From Dyella sp. BiH032 (GTDB lineage: Bacteria > Pseudomonadota > Gammaproteobacteria > Xanthomonadales > Rhodanobacteraceae): 64,000 bases of DNA. A model generated the notes under the pieces. That model saw nothing but the letters and a program-made list of their open reading frames with translations. It was not told where the DNA came from and did no database searches. The stretch is from the NCBI RefSeq assembly GCF_031954525.1, contig NZ_CP134867.1:2046001-2110000 (forward strand), written 5' to 3'. Positions 25,264 to 35,110 of the stretch are shown here, in pieces (the stretch's first letter is position 1; each line of letters begins with the position of its first letter). The position numbers were made by a program, and so were the translations under genes.

Positions 25264-26040
25264 TCAACCTGGATGGCCCACGTAGACGCGGGTGTCGTAA
25301 TCGAAACTGATCTTGCCGTCGTGTGCGGTGGCGTCGAACAGCTCCCGCAACGCGCGCAGCATGGGGCCGTGCATGGGATGGTCTTCCTTCGGCGCGTACG
25401 AGGAAGACATCAGGCGGCCGCGCAGGCTGTCGAAATCCTGCTGCTGGCGGTGCTCGAAGCTGGCGGTGCCGCGATAGCCCTCGCCGAACCATGCGCGCAT
25501 GCGCGGCTCGTCGGCATAGCGTTCGGCGACGCTGGTGTAGTCGGTGCCATAGCGCTGCAGCAGCGCCTCGTAGCCTTCCAGAAACGGCGTGCCGACGAGG
25601 CGGCGGCTGTTCCAGTAGATCGCGGCCAGGCCATGCGGCCGCAGGACGCGCGCGAACTCATGGCGCGTGGCGTTCTCGTCGAACCAGTGAAAGGCCTGCG
25701 CCACCGAGATCAAGTCCACGCTGTGCGCCGCCAGGCCAGTGGCGTCGGCGCGGCCGTCGAGCGCGCGGAAGTGCTTGTCGTGTCCCAGCCATTTCTCGGC
25801 CGCCGCGCGCATGGCGGCGTTGGGTTCCACCGCGATCACGCGGTAGTCGGCGTCGAGGAACATCTTGCTGGAAATACCGGTGCCCGCGCCGACGTCGGCG
25901 ACCAGCCACTGGGGCGTCACGCCATGCTCGTGCTGCAGCCACTGCAGCAGCGCCTTCGGATAGTCGGGCCGGAAGCGAACGTAGTCCTCGACGCGGTTGC
26001 TGAAACGCTCCGTGCTTTGCAGGTCGGTCATGGCACTCAT
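25264..26040 (-). CDS. SAM-dependent methyltransferase, class I
   Basis: A 258-residue cytoplasmic methyltransferase. The SAM-binding glycine loop is [14 protein letters not shown], followed by the acidic [19 protein letters not shown] and [15 protein letters not shown], as in the Methyltransf_11 group; HWFD is frequent in the Tam/YafE-like branch. The start at 26040 overlaps the stop of the preceding SDR gene as ATGA, giving translational coupling; the ATG at 26031 is an alternative. Substrate unknown: trans-aconitate-like or other small acids are possible from family resemblance only. Confidence 0.85.
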   Translation of the reverse strand: MSAMTDLQSTERFSNRVEDYVRFRPDYPKALLQWLQHEHGVTPQWLVADVGAGTGISSKMFLDADYRVIAVEPNAAMRAAAEKWLGHDKHFRALDGRADATGLAAHSVDLISVAQAFHWFDENATRHEFARVLRPHGLAAIYWNSRRLVGTPFLEGYEALLQRYGTDYTSVAERYADEPRMRAWFGEGYRGTASFEHRQQQDFDSLRGRLMSSSYAPKEDHPMHGPMLRALRELFDATAHDGKISFDYDTRVYVGHPG

Positions 26041-26813
26041 CCCGTGAGGTTTTGCCCGCCGTCGACGCAAAGCGTCTGGCCGGTGATCCAGCCGGCCCAC
26101 GGCGAGGCGAGGAACAGCGCGGCGTGCGCGATGTCCTCCGGCGCGCCGAAGCGGCCGAAGGGGATGCTGGCGAGGGCGGCGCGGTACAGCGCGGGTTCCT
26201 CACGCCGGCGGCGATCCCACAGGCCGTCGGCGAAATCCACCGAGCCCGGCGCGATGGCGTTCACCCGGATGCGATGCTCCGCCAGCGCGAGCGCCTGCGA
26301 GGTGGTGTATTGGCTGAGCGCGGCTTTCACCGCGGCGTAGGGCGCGTTGCGCGGCCGCGGATGGAACGCGGCGATGGAACTGGTGTGCAGGATGCAGGCG
26401 TGCGGCGACGCCTTCAGGTGGGGCAGGGCGAAGCGCGAGGCGCGCACGGCCGCCATCAGGTCGATGCGGAAGCCGGCTTCCCAGCCTGCGTCGTCGTCCG
26501 CGAAGCCGTAGCCGCTGGCGTTGTTGATCAGCACGTCGATGCCGCCCAAGGTGTCGGCGGCGTTGCCGATGTAGCGCTCGATCGCTTGCGCGTCGCCCAG
26601 ATCGCAGCTTTCCGAATGGGCGACCGCGCCGAGCGCGGCGATCGCCTCGCGGGTATCGCGCAGTGCTTCCGTGCCGCGCGCGCAGATCGACACCGCCGCA
26701 CCGGCCCCGGCGAAAGCCAGGGCCATGCTGCGCCCGATGCCCTTGCTGCCGCCGGCGATCACCACGCGGTAGCCATCGAACGGGAAGGCGGGGCGGGGTG
26801 GCGGGATGGGCAT
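26037..26813 (-). CDS. Short-chain dehydrogenase/reductase
   Basis: A 258-residue classical SDR oxidoreductase. The nucleotide-binding motif is VIAGGSKGIGRSMALA (about 19-34), NNASG marks the central strand, HTSSIAAFHPRPRNAPYAAVKAAL contains the catalytic Ser and YxxxK, and the C-terminus has VNAIAPGSV and ITGQTLCVDGGQN. All triad residues are present. It reduces or oxidises a keto/hydroxy group with NAD(P). It lies 73 bases downstream of the ALDH7 gene and overlaps the methyltransferase gene by four bases. The start at 26813 (MPIPPPRP) has only a weak ribosome-binding site. Confidence 0.92.
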   Translation of the reverse strand: MPIPPPRPAFPFDGYRVVIAGGSKGIGRSMALAFAGAGAAVSICARGTEALRDTREAIAALGAVAHSESCDLGDAQAIERYIGNAADTLGGIDVLINNASGYGFADDDAGWEAGFRIDLMAAVRASRFALPHLKASPHACILHTSSIAAFHPRPRNAPYAAVKAALSQYTTSQALALAEHRIRVNAIAPGSVDFADGLWDRRRREEPALYRAALASIPFGRFGAPEDIAHAALFLASPWAGWITGQTLCVDGGQNLTG

Positions 26814-26886
26814 CCGGTTGGCCGTGTCGAGGGTCGTGTCGAGAGTGGGACCGATGGGCGCCCGGCCGGAGCCGGGCGCCGTTCGC

Positions 26887-28422
26887 TTACAGGTCGAACT
26901 TGATGCCCTGGGCCAGCGGCAGCGCGTCCGAGTAGTTGCTGGTGTTGGTCTGGCGGCGCATGTAGACCTTCCATGCGTCCGAGCCGGATTCGCGGCCGCC
27001 GCCGGTCTCCTTCTCGCCGCCGAAGGCACCGCCGATTTCCGCGCCCGAGGTACCGATGTTGACGTTGGCGATGCCGCAGTCCGAACCGGCGGCCGACAGA
27101 TACTGCTCCGCCGCCCTCAGGTCGCGCGTGAAGATTGCCGACGAAAGGCCCTGCGGCACGTCGTTCTGCAGTTCGATGGCCTCGTCCAGGGTCTTGAACG
27201 GCATGACGTAGAGGATCGGCGCGAAGGTCTCGGCCTGCACCACCTCGTCGCTGTTCTTCACGCCGGTGACGATGGTCGGCAGCACGAAGTTGCCCTTGCG
27301 GTCGGTGAGCGCGGCGCCGCCGGTCAGCACCTTGCCGCCCGTGGCCTTGGCTTTCTCGATCGCGGCGAGGTACGCATGCACCGCGTCCTGGCTGTTGAGC
27401 GGACCCATCAGAGTGGTGGCCAGGGTCGGGTCGCCGATCTTGCCTTCCACCTGCTTGTACGCGGCGACCAGCTTGTCGGTGACTTCGCCGATGATCGACT
27501 CGTGCACGAACAGGCGGCGCGTAGTGGTGCAGCGCTGGCCGGCCGTGCCGACCGCGCCGAACACGATGGCGGGAATGGCCAGCTTCAGATCGGCGCTCTG
27601 GTCCACGATGATCGCGTTGTTGCCACCCAGCTCCAGCAGCGAGCGGCCCATGCGGCGCGCGACGCGCTCGCCGACCAGGCGGCCGACCTTGGTCGAACCG
27701 GTGAAGCTGATCAGCGGGATGCGCTTGTCGTCGACGAAGTTCTGCGACAGTTCCACGCCGGCGTCATTGAACAGGAAGAAGATGTCCGGGAAGCCGCCGG
27801 CCTTCAGCGCTTCGTTGCAGATCTTCATGGTGGCGATGGCCGAGAGCGGGGTCTTCGGCGAGGGCTTCCAGATGCAGATGTCGCCGCAAATCGCCGCGAG
27901 GAACGCGTTCCACGCCCACACCGCCACCGGGAAATTGAATGCGCTGATGATGCCCACCAGGCCCAGCGGGTGGTACTGCTCGTACATGCGATGGCCGGGG
28001 CGCTCCGAGTGCATGGTGTAGCCGTAGAGCATGCGGCTCTGGCCCACCGCGAAGTCGGCGATGTCGATCATCTCCTGCACTTCGCCGTCGCCCTCGGGCT
28101 TGATCTTGCCCATCTCCAGCGCGACCAGCGAGCCGAGGGCGTCCTTGTGCTTGCGTAGCGCCTCGCCGCACAGGCGCACGGCTTCGCCACGGCGCGGCGC
28201 GGGCGTGGTGCGCCAGATCTTGAAGGCTTCCTGGGCGCGCTTGACGATGGTCTCGTAGTCCGCGGCGCTGGAGGCATGCACGGTACCGATCACCTCGCCG
28301 GAGGCCGGGTTCACCGGCTGCAGCGTGCCGGCATCGGTGGTGCGCGACCACTCGCCCTGGCCGAGATAGGTGCCGGAATGCTCCGTGCCGATGCCGAGCG
28401 CCTTGAGGATTTCGTGGGACAT
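26887..28422 (-). CDS. amaB: ALDH7-family aldehyde dehydrogenase (2-aminoadipate semialdehyde type)
   Basis: A 511-residue NAD-dependent aldehyde dehydrogenase. The catalytic parts are [10 protein letters not shown] with its Glu and [12 protein letters not shown] with the nucleophilic Cys. The ALDH7 hallmarks are [22 protein letters not shown] near residue 165-190 and the C-terminal [29 protein letters not shown]. This family oxidises 2-aminoadipate 6-semialdehyde (in equilibrium with piperideine-6-carboxylate) to 2-aminoadipate in lysine breakdown. AGGAG lies six bases before the ATG. It heads the leftward operon. The glutaryl-CoA dehydrogenase-like gene at 5.9 kb would act later in the same pathway. 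Confidence 0.93.
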   Translation of the reverse strand: MSHEILKALGIGTEHSGTYLGQGEWSRTTDAGTLQPVNPASGEVIGTVHASSAADYETIVKRAQEAFKIWRTTPAPRRGEAVRLCGEALRKHKDALGSLVALEMGKIKPEGDGEVQEMIDIADFAVGQSRMLYGYTMHSERPGHRMYEQYHPLGLVGIISAFNFPVAVWAWNAFLAAICGDICIWKPSPKTPLSAIATMKICNEALKAGGFPDIFFLFNDAGVELSQNFVDDKRIPLISFTGSTKVGRLVGERVARRMGRSLLELGGNNAIIVDQSADLKLAIPAIVFGAVGTAGQRCTTTRRLFVHESIIGEVTDKLVAAYKQVEGKIGDPTLATTLMGPLNSQDAVHAYLAAIEKAKATGGKVLTGGAALTDRKGNFVLPTIVTGVKNSDEVVQAETFAPILYVMPFKTLDEAIELQNDVPQGLSSAIFTRDLRAAEQYLSAAGSDCGIANVNIGTSGAEIGGAFGGEKETGGGRESGSDAWKVYMRRQTNTSNYSDALPLAQGIKFDL

Positions 28423-28727
28423 GCGTGCTCCTGGACCGTGGCGCCTCGCGGCGCGGTGGGGACATGGTGGAAAAACGCGATTCTAGCAGGCGCGGCCGGA
28501 TCCCCCGCGATGCCGGCGGATGATGCGCCGCGCCATGACTGGCGGCCAGCGCAAATGCTCGAACGGTGCGGGAAGGAGGTTCGAATCCGTGCCTTGTTCG
28601 ACCACCGTGCTTTCGCGCATTCGAGCGCAGTGGCCTAGGCCATGAAGAAGCGAGAGGGCATGCGCGAAAGGGCATGGCCCGCGGTTTTTTCGCGCCGCGC
28701 CTTGTTCATCTATACTTCCCGCCCGTT
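28423..28727. other. Intergenic region between ALDH7 operon and tRNA-Arg
   Basis: About 305 bases between divergent units. It must hold the promoter of the leftward operon and that of tRNA-Arg. TATACT at 28711-28716, eleven bases before the tRNA, is a plausible tRNA -10 element, but I cannot pair it with a good -35. No supportable gene is seen. Confidence 0.4.
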
Positions 28728-28804
28728 GCCCCCGTAGCTCAGTTGGATAGAGCGTCCCCCTCCTAAGGGGAAGGTCGTACGTTCGAATCGTATCGGGGGC
28801 ACCA
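28728..28804 (+). tRNA. tRNA-Arg (anticodon CCT)
   Basis: A 77-base cloverleaf with acceptor arms GCCCCCG and CGGGGGC, D-arm GCTC/GAGC, anticodon stem TCCCC/GGGGA around loop CTCCTAA, a GTACG/CGTAT T-arm and an encoded CCA end. The anticodon CCT reads AGG, a rare codon in such GC-rich genomes. Confidence 0.97.
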
Positions 28805-28808
28805 CTAC

Positions 28809-28839
28809 CAAGGGCACGCATGGCGTGCCCTTGTTTTTT
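28809..28839 (+). terminator. Intrinsic terminator after tRNA-Arg
   Basis: CAAGGGCACGC (28809-28819) pairs perfectly with GCGTGCCCTTG (28823-28833), three-base loop, followed by six Ts. Confidence 0.92.
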
Positions 28840-29073
28840 CGGGACCCGGCCGTCCAGCCGTACCGCTGGCGCAGACGGCGGTCGGGAAGTGCAAGCGGGT
28901 GCCGTGGGCTATGCCGGCGCCTTGCGACAACGCCGGGCCGGAGCATGCGTTCAGGCGCCTGCGGCCACAGTCGGCCGCCTGGCCGGTGTTGGCCGGCGTC
29001 ACAAAACTCCTACGGCGGGTCGTCAACCATGCGTGACGGATTCGCCGTTCCATGCGCGACAGAAGGAAAACCT

Positions 29074-31551
29074 ATGGACACGAGGCTTCGACCGGCCGTT
29101 TCACAGTCGATCACCGCGGCGTTGTTCATGCTCCTGGGGCTGGCGCTGCTGGCGGGAGGCGCCTGGTTGCTGGTTCTGGGCGGCTCGCCGTACTACGTGC
29201 TGGCCGGTGCGGCGCTGATCGCCACTGGATGGCTGGCGTGGCGCGGCCGGCGGCTGGCGCTCGGGCTGCATGCGCTGTTGCTGTTCGTCACCCTGCTGTG
29301 GGCGGTCTATGAAGTGCGCCTGGACTGGTGGCAGCTGGTGCCGCGCGTGGCCGCATGGTTCGCGCTGGCGTGGTGGCTGCTGCTGCCGTGGGTATCGCGG
29401 CGCCTGGTGATCGAGCCCAGGCCCGCGCTGCGCTGGGCGGCCGGCACGCTGCCGTTGTGGATCGCGACCGGGCTGTGCGTGGCGGTGGGCGCGGTCGCGT
29501 ATTTCACCGATGGCCACACTTTGGCCGGCGAGGTGCCGGCAGCGAGCATGGCGGCGCCGGTGCCGGCCGATGCGACCGGCACGCCGCCGAACGACTGGAT
29601 CGCTTATGGCCGCTCCGGCTATGGCGATCGCTATTCGCCGGCTGCGCAGATCACGCCGGCCAACGTTTCCCGCCTGCAGGTGGCGTGGACCTTCCACACC
29701 GGTGATTTCAAGGGGCCGGGCGATCCCACGGAAATCGCCAACGAGGTCACCCCGCTGAAGGCCAACGGCATGCTGTACCTGTGCACGCCGCACAACATCG
29801 TGATCGCGCTGGACCCGGACACGGGCAAGGAACGCTGGCGTTACGACCCGAAGATCAACCGCGACGCCAAGGGCTACCAGCACATGATCTGTCGCGGCGT
29901 GGCTTATCACGACTCCGGCGCGTATGCCGCCCAGACCGCGGCCGAGGGCGCCGTGCCGTCCCTGCCGGCCGCACCCGCGCCGACGCCGAAGGGCGCGGTG
30001 GCCGCCGAAGCGATCCATTTCGACAGTTGCCCGCGCCGCATCTTCGCCCCGACCGCGGATGCCACCATCGTGGCGCTCAATGCCGACAACGGGCAGCTGT
30101 GCGAAGACTTCGGCGAGCACGGCGTCATCGGCTTGTACCAGGGCATGTCGGCGACGCAGCGCGGCTTCCTCAATCCGACCTCGCCGCCGACGGTGACGCG
30201 CAACGTGCTGATCGTTTCGGCGAGCGTCACCGACAACGAATCCACGCACGAGCCTTCCGGCGTGATCCGCGGCTACGACATCACCACCGGCAAGCTGTTG
30301 TGGAACTGGGACTCGGCCGAGCCGGATCGAACCGAGCCGCTGGAACCTGGGCAGTACTACAAGCACAACTCGCCCAATTCATGGAGCGTGTCCAGCGTCG
30401 ACGAGAAGCTCGGCCTGGTTTATATCCCGATGGGCAACCAGACGCCGGACATGTGGGGCGGCGACCGCTATCCCGAGGGCGAGCGCTTCAACAGTTCGAT
30501 CGTGGCGCTGGACATCGCCACCGGCAAGTTGCGCTGGGTCTACCAGACGGTGCACCACGATCTGTGGGACATGGATATCGGCGGACAGCCCAGCCTGGTC
30601 GACATCGACACGCCGCAGGGCAAGGTGCCGGCGCTGGTGGCGTCCAGCAAGCGCGGCGATATCTACGTGCTGGACCGCCGCGACGGCAAGCCGATCGTGC
30701 CCGCGCCGGAACAGCCCGTACCCCAGGGCGCGGCGACGGGCGACCGGACGTCGCCGACGCAGCCGTTCTCGGCGCTCAGCTTCAAGCCCGAGCGGCCGCT
30801 GCGCGAGGCGGACATGTGGGGCACCAACCCGTTCGACCAGCTTGCCTGCCGCATCAAGTTCAAGCGGCTGCGTTACGACGGCATCTTCACGCCGCCGTCG
30901 GAACAGGGTTCGCTGGTATATCCCGGCAACTACGGCGTGTTCGACTGGGGCGGCGTCGCGGTCGACCCCGGCCGGCAGCTGATCGTCGGCAATCCCAACT
31001 ACATGGCGTTCGTTTCCAAGCTCTTCACTCGGGAGAAGGAGGAGTCGAAGAACGCCAAGGGGTCCACCGGTAGCGAACATGGCCTGCAGCCGATGAAGGG
31101 CACGCCGTTCGCGGTCGAGCTGCTGCCCTTGCTGTCGCCGCTGGGCATTCCCTGTCAGGCGCCGCCGTGGGGCTATGTCGCCGCGGTGGACCTGAAGACC
31201 ATGCGCAAGGTGTGGATGCACAAGAACGGCACGGTCGTGGACAACGCGCCGCTGCCCATCCCGCTGCCGCTCGGCGTGCCCAGCCTGGGCGGCATGATCA
31301 CCACCGGCAGTGGCGTGGCCTTCATGAGCGCGACGCTGGACTATTACCTGCGCGCGTATGACGTGCGCGATGGCCGGAAGCTGTGGGAAGCAAGGTTGCC
31401 GGCGGGTGGGCAGGCGACACCCATGACCTACGTGTCCGACCAGACCGGGCGCCAGTACGTGGTGATCATGGCCGGCGGCCACGGTTCGCTCGGCACGAAG
31501 CTGGGCGATGCATTGATCGCCTATGCGCTGCCGGAGGGCGAGAAGAAGTAG
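29074..31551 (+). CDS. gcd: Membrane-bound PQQ-dependent glucose dehydrogenase
   Basis: An 825-residue quinoprotein. Five transmembrane helices fill roughly residues 15-145, then a large periplasmic eight-bladed propeller begins at DWIAYGRSGYGDRYSPAAQIT. It shows the repeated tryptophan-docking pattern (TGKERWRYDP, TGKLLWNWD, TGKLRWVYQTVHHDLWDMD) and ends with YVVIMAGGHGSLGTKLGD. It oxidises glucose to gluconolactone in the periplasm and feeds electrons to ubiquinone through the membrane domain. The start at 29074 has GAAGGA upstream. No PQQ synthesis genes are in the window. It stands alone between a tRNA terminator and a convergent peroxidase gene. Confidence 0.95.
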   Translation: MDTRLRPAVSQSITAALFMLLGLALLAGGAWLLVLGGSPYYVLAGAALIATGWLAWRGRRLALGLHALLLFVTLLWAVYEVRLDWWQLVPRVAAWFALAWWLLLPWVSRRLVIEPRPALRWAAGTLPLWIATGLCVAVGAVAYFTDGHTLAGEVPAASMAAPVPADATGTPPNDWIAYGRSGYGDRYSPAAQITPANVSRLQVAWTFHTGDFKGPGDPTEIANEVTPLKANGMLYLCTPHNIVIALDPDTGKERWRYDPKINRDAKGYQHMICRGVAYHDSGAYAAQTAAEGAVPSLPAAPAPTPKGAVAAEAIHFDSCPRRIFAPTADATIVALNADNGQLCEDFGEHGVIGLYQGMSATQRGFLNPTSPPTVTRNVLIVSASVTDNESTHEPSGVIRGYDITTGKLLWNWDSAEPDRTEPLEPGQYYKHNSPNSWSVSSVDEKLGLVYIPMGNQTPDMWGGDRYPEGERFNSSIVALDIATGKLRWVYQTVHHDLWDMDIGGQPSLVDIDTPQGKVPALVASSKRGDIYVLDRRDGKPIVPAPEQPVPQGAATGDRTSPTQPFSALSFKPERPLREADMWGTNPFDQLACRIKFKRLRYDGIFTPPSEQGSLVYPGNYGVFDWGGVAVDPGRQLIVGNPNYMAFVSKLFTREKEESKNAKGSTGSEHGLQPMKGTPFAVELLPLLSPLGIPCQAPPWGYVAAVDLKTMRKVWMHKNGTVVDNAPLPIPLPLGVPSLGGMITTGSGVAFMSATLDYYLRAYDVRDGRKLWEARLPAGGQATPMTYVSDQTGRQYVVIMAGGHGSLGTKLGDALIAYALPEGEKK

Positions 31552-31559
31552 GTCGCGGT

Positions 31560-31601
31560 GAACGCCGGCGTCATGGCGTCTGTGCCGTAACGCCGGCGTT
31601 C
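31560..31601. terminator. Long inverted repeat between convergent genes
   Basis: GAACGCCGGCGT (31560-31571) and ACGCCGGCGTTC (31590-31601) are perfect 12-bp arms with an 18-base loop. There is no T tract, but the position between the convergent gcd and di-heme peroxidase stops suggests a bidirectional transcription barrier. Confidence 0.6.
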
Positions 31602-31626
31602 GCGTTGCTTGCTCCAGCGAGCTGCG

Positions 31627-33057
31627 TCAAAGCACGCGCATGAATGCGACCAGGTCCTGCTTTTCCTGGTCGCTCAACTTCGTTCCCAGCACCAGGTTGA
31701 AGTACTCCACGGTGTCGTCCAGGGTCAGCAGCCGGCCATCGTGCAGATACGGCGGCGTGTCCTTGATGCCGCGCAGCGGGAAGGTTTTGATCGGTCCGTC
31801 CGCGCTGGCCATCATGCCGTTGATCATGCGCTGCTTGTAGAACCGTTCGGCCTGCAGGTTGTGCATGGTGTTGTCGGTGTAATACGGCGGCGCGTGGCAG
31901 CTGCTGCATTGCCCCTTGCCGAAGAACACCGCCTGGCCGCGCAATTCCTGCTCGGTGGCCTTGGCCGGATCGAGCTTGCCGTCCACGGCGAGCTTGGGCG
32001 CCGGCGGGAAATCCAGCAGTTCCTGGAATTCCGCCATGAAGTGCACCTGGCTACCGCGTTCCAGGATGTTCACACCCTTCTTGGTCGCGATGACCGGGTC
32101 GCCATCGAAGTAGGCGGCGCGCTGCTCGAACTCGGTGAAATCCTCCACGGTCTTCAGTGCGCGCTGCGAGCCGAACAGTCGCTGGATGTTCACGCCGCGC
32201 AGCGCAGGGGTCTCGATACGGTGGCGGAACTCCTGCGGGCGGATGTCGCCCACCAGGTGCGTGGCGCCGTTGGTGCTGCCGTTGGCATGGCAGTCGAAAC
32301 AGGCGACGCCGAGGCTGGGCCGCGCGGAACGGCGGTCGCCGGTGGCGTTGAACTGCTGCTGCGGGAACGGCGTTACCAGCAAGCGCAGTCCTTCGAGCTG
32401 CTTGGGATTCAAGAGCCCGTTGAACAACTCGTAATAGTTGTCCAGCGTCACCAGCTTTCCCTTGGACACATCGCCGAGGTCGGGTCGCGTGGTGAGGAAG
32501 ATCGCCTGCGGGAACTCGGGCAGGATGTGATCCGGCAGGTCGAAGTCCAAGTCGAAGCGGGTGAGGTCGCGGTTGTCCTGCTGCTTGATGCGTTCGATCT
32601 CGAAGTGCGGGAAGACCATGCCGCCTTCGGGATGGTTGGGATGCGGCAGGGGCAGAAAGCCCGCGGGAAATGCGTCCTTGCTCTTGATCTCCTCCGGCGA
32701 CATGTCCGCGAGCTGCTGCCAGCTCGTACCCGACTTGAGTTTCACGCGTACGCCTTCCTGCACTGGCTTGCCGCGCGACATGGTCACGCCTTTGGCCGGC
32801 TTGTCGGAGAGGTCGTAGCGTTCCTGCAGCAGGTTCTTCTGCCGTTGCATGACGCCGGGCTTGGCCTGCGACATGCGTTGCATGGTGGTGGCGAAGTCCG
32901 GTTCGACGACCGGAAGGTAGCTGCTCGGCGGTGGCTTGTGCGATGAGTCGACTTGCCAGCCCAGTACCGAGCCGGACAGCAGCGACCCGGTAGTGGCAAG
33001 CATGACAGCGGTCGCCAAGGCGACTCGCCGACCGTGTTTTACGCTGATGCGTTTCAT
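31627..33057 (-). CDS. Di-heme cytochrome c peroxidase/MauG-family protein
   Basis: A 476-residue periplasmic c-type cytochrome. A signal peptide covers about the first 33 residues (VALATAVMLATTGSLLSGSVLG). Two heme-binding CxxCH motifs are present: CFDCH in the first domain and CSSCH in the second. DGDP, the LRGVN and FPLRGIKDTPPYLHDGRLLTLDDTVEYFN segments are typical of the bacterial cytochrome c peroxidase/MauG family. It probably reduces peroxide or oxidises a partner protein in the periplasm. GGGAGG lies just upstream of the ATG. It is convergent with gcd and no partner cytochrome or maturation gene is adjacent. Confidence 0.9.
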   Translation of the reverse strand: MKRISVKHGRRVALATAVMLATTGSLLSGSVLGWQVDSSHKPPPSSYLPVVEPDFATTMQRMSQAKPGVMQRQKNLLQERYDLSDKPAKGVTMSRGKPVQEGVRVKLKSGTSWQQLADMSPEEIKSKDAFPAGFLPLPHPNHPEGGMVFPHFEIERIKQQDNRDLTRFDLDFDLPDHILPEFPQAIFLTTRPDLGDVSKGKLVTLDNYYELFNGLLNPKQLEGLRLLVTPFPQQQFNATGDRRSARPSLGVACFDCHANGSTNGATHLVGDIRPQEFRHRIETPALRGVNIQRLFGSQRALKTVEDFTEFEQRAAYFDGDPVIATKKGVNILERGSQVHFMAEFQELLDFPPAPKLAVDGKLDPAKATEQELRGQAVFFGKGQCSSCHAPPYYTDNTMHNLQAERFYKQRMINGMMASADGPIKTFPLRGIKDTPPYLHDGRLLTLDDTVEYFNLVLGTKLSDQEKQDLVAFMRVL

Positions 33058-33260
33058 GTGGCCTCCCTAGGGTTTGAATCCTGGCGGCCGGACGTATCCC
33101 CCTTTTGCCGTGAAGCCGCCGCAAGCGAGCGTATGCCTGCCTGAGGAGGCGGGATAATTGATTGATTGGATCGGTTCGATCAGTGCAGCCTATGCGCGTC
33201 GAACTGATGTGAAACCGTGATGCGGCTCGACGTTTTGCGATATGCGCGTCATTCGCGAGG

Positions 33261-34844
33261 TCAGGCTTCCGCGCGGACCTGGCGCGCATGCGTCCACACG
33301 CTGAAGACGTCGCCATGCGTCGCGCGCCGCCAGCTCGCCCGCGCCAGCCATGCGAAGCCGATGCCCAGCGCGATGCCGGCGATGTCCACCCCAAGCACGG
33401 CGGTCGACGCCGGCGTCCATGGCTGGCTCCATGTCGCGGCATTGCGAGCGAGGTCGAGCAGCGCCACCGCGACATAGGCGATGGCGGTGATTGCGAGCAG
33501 TTCCACTGCCGCGCGTGCGACGGGCCGCAGGCAGGCATAGGCCACAGCGAATGCCACGCTGCCGTAGCAGGCCGCGCGCATCGGCACGGCCGGATCGGTG
33601 CCGAGCATGTCTGCGGCCGCCGTGGCGGCGAAGGCGGCAGCGATGCCCAGGCAAGTGCCGATGCAGATGCCGACCGTCGCGCGCGCCATCACCCATGTCT
33701 TGCCGGGCTGTTCGGCGTGGCGCCGCTTGCGGCGCGATTCGATCCACAGCAGATTGCCCGAATAGAACAGGAACGCGCCGGCCAGGCCCAGCAGGAAGTA
33801 CAGCCATTGCACCGCGCGCCCGCCGAAGTTGCCGAAGTGCAGCGCGTAGATGGACGAGTTCACCAGGCCGTTGGTCGTATGCGTGGCGCCAACGTGTTCT
33901 TCCAGCACTTCGCCGGTTACGCCGTGCAACGCGATGGTGCCGTACGTGCCCAGCGTGCGCTCGGACACGCCGCGCACCTGCACCAGCGCGTTGGCGTCGC
34001 CGTAATGGGTGAAATGGATGTAGTCCGGTTCGAACGTGCTGACGCCGGTGGCGAGGGCCGCCGCCTTGGCGCGCGCGATCAGCACGTCGGCCGGCAGCGT
34101 CGGCGCGGCACGGCCGGCGGCTTCCACGGTGGGTGCGGTGGCGATCGCCTTGGCGAAGGCTTCGTTGAGCTTGCCGTCGAACGCAACCAGGTTGAGCGAG
34201 GCGAACAAGGGCACGAACAGGCACATCAGCGCACCGGTCACGGCAAAGACGATGTGGAACGGCAGGCTGAGCACGCCGATCGCGTTGTGCGCGTCCTGCC
34301 ACAGCCGCTTGAGGTTGCGGCCCGGGCGCAGCGCGAATAGATCGCCCAGCAGTTGCGGCAGGTGGATGAGCAGGCCGGACACCAGCGCCAGGCCGTAGAT
34401 CACGCTGACGATGCCCATCAGGTACAGGCCGACCACCGGGATGCCCAGCGAATCGTGCAGTGCATAGACGAAGTCGGCCAGATGGCTGCGGGTGGGGGCG
34501 TCTTCGTCAGCGGTGGCCTGTTCGAGCCTGTCGGGCGTGGCGAAGTGTTCTTCGCCGTCGTTCCAATAGGCGTACGGCCCCTGGGCGCTGCCCGGCGGCG
34601 ACAGCACGATGCCGAAGTAGGCGCCGGCCTTGGGATGCGCCTGCAGCAGCCGGTCGATCATGGTCTGCACGGGCATGTCGCGCGCGGGCTGGCTGCGCCA
34701 TGGCGGGTTCTGCCACGTGGCGATGTCGTGGTGGAACACGGTGAGTGCGCCGGCGAAGAACGCCACGAACAGCGCGAAACCGGCGAGCAGGCCGGTCCAC
34801 GTGTGCACAGTCTGGAAGGTGCGGATGGTCGAGGATTTCATCAT
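33261..34844 (-). CDS. PepSY-domain transmembrane protein of an iron-uptake operon
   Basis: A 527-residue inner-membrane protein of the PepSY-TM (PiuB-like) group. The first segment TVHTWTGLLAGFALFVAFFAGALTVFHHDI is the family hallmark, with the histidines that may bind heme. Further parts are YALHDSLGIPVVGLYLMG, WQDAHNAIGVLSLPFHIVFAVTGALM, IYALHFGNFGG and an extra C-terminal membrane block after residue 400. Such proteins are often ferric-siderophore reductases or co-factors in iron release. The start at 34844 lies 5 bases beyond the DUF3649 gene stop. It is the last gene of the receptor-DUF3325-DUF3649-PepSY operon. Confidence 0.88.
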   Translation of the reverse strand: MMKSSTIRTFQTVHTWTGLLAGFALFVAFFAGALTVFHHDIATWQNPPWRSQPARDMPVQTMIDRLLQAHPKAGAYFGIVLSPPGSAQGPYAYWNDGEEHFATPDRLEQATADEDAPTRSHLADFVYALHDSLGIPVVGLYLMGIVSVIYGLALVSGLLIHLPQLLGDLFALRPGRNLKRLWQDAHNAIGVLSLPFHIVFAVTGALMCLFVPLFASLNLVAFDGKLNEAFAKAIATAPTVEAAGRAAPTLPADVLIARAKAAALATGVSTFEPDYIHFTHYGDANALVQVRGVSERTLGTYGTIALHGVTGEVLEEHVGATHTTNGLVNSSIYALHFGNFGGRAVQWLYFLLGLAGAFLFYSGNLLWIESRRKRRHAEQPGKTWVMARATVGICIGTCLGIAAAFAATAAADMLGTDPAVPMRAACYGSVAFAVAYACLRPVARAAVELLAITAIAYVAVALLDLARNAATWSQPWTPASTAVLGVDIAGIALGIGFAWLARASWRRATHGDVFSVWTHARQVRAEA

Positions 34845-34849
34845 CGGCC

Positions 34850-35110
34850 TCAGGTGCCGGCCAAGTGGCGCGACAGCCATAGCAGGGCGAACACGGCGGC
34901 GTTGGCCGCGGCCAGCACCGCCCAGGCGCGCGTGCCGCTGCGGAACATGTAGCTGCCCGCCATGACGCCTACCCAGAGGGGAAAGAACAGCAGCAGCACG
35001 GGAATGAGCCAGTCCTGGCCGTGTCCCGGCAGCCAGAACAGGCACAGCGCCAGCAGCATCGCGGACAGCGGGAAGCCCAGGACTGTGCCGGCGAGGCAGC
35101 GCGCGATCAT
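34850..35110 (-). CDS. DUF3649-like small membrane protein
   Basis: An 86-residue protein with three hydrophobic segments (MIARCLAGTVLGFPLSAMLL, DWLIPVLLLFFPLWVGVMAG, WAVLAAANAAVFALLWL). Size, topology and place between a DUF3325-like gene and a PepSY gene fit DUF3649, a small inner-membrane component found in iron-uptake operons of beta- and gammaproteobacteria. Its ATG overlaps the upstream stop as ATGA, so it is translationally coupled. The biochemical role is unknown; a permease-like or scaffold role beside the PepSY protein is inference. Confidence 0.75.
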   Translation of the reverse strand: MIARCLAGTVLGFPLSAMLLALCLFWLPGHGQDWLIPVLLLFFPLWVGVMAGSYMFRSGTRAWAVLAAANAAVFALLWLSRHLAGT

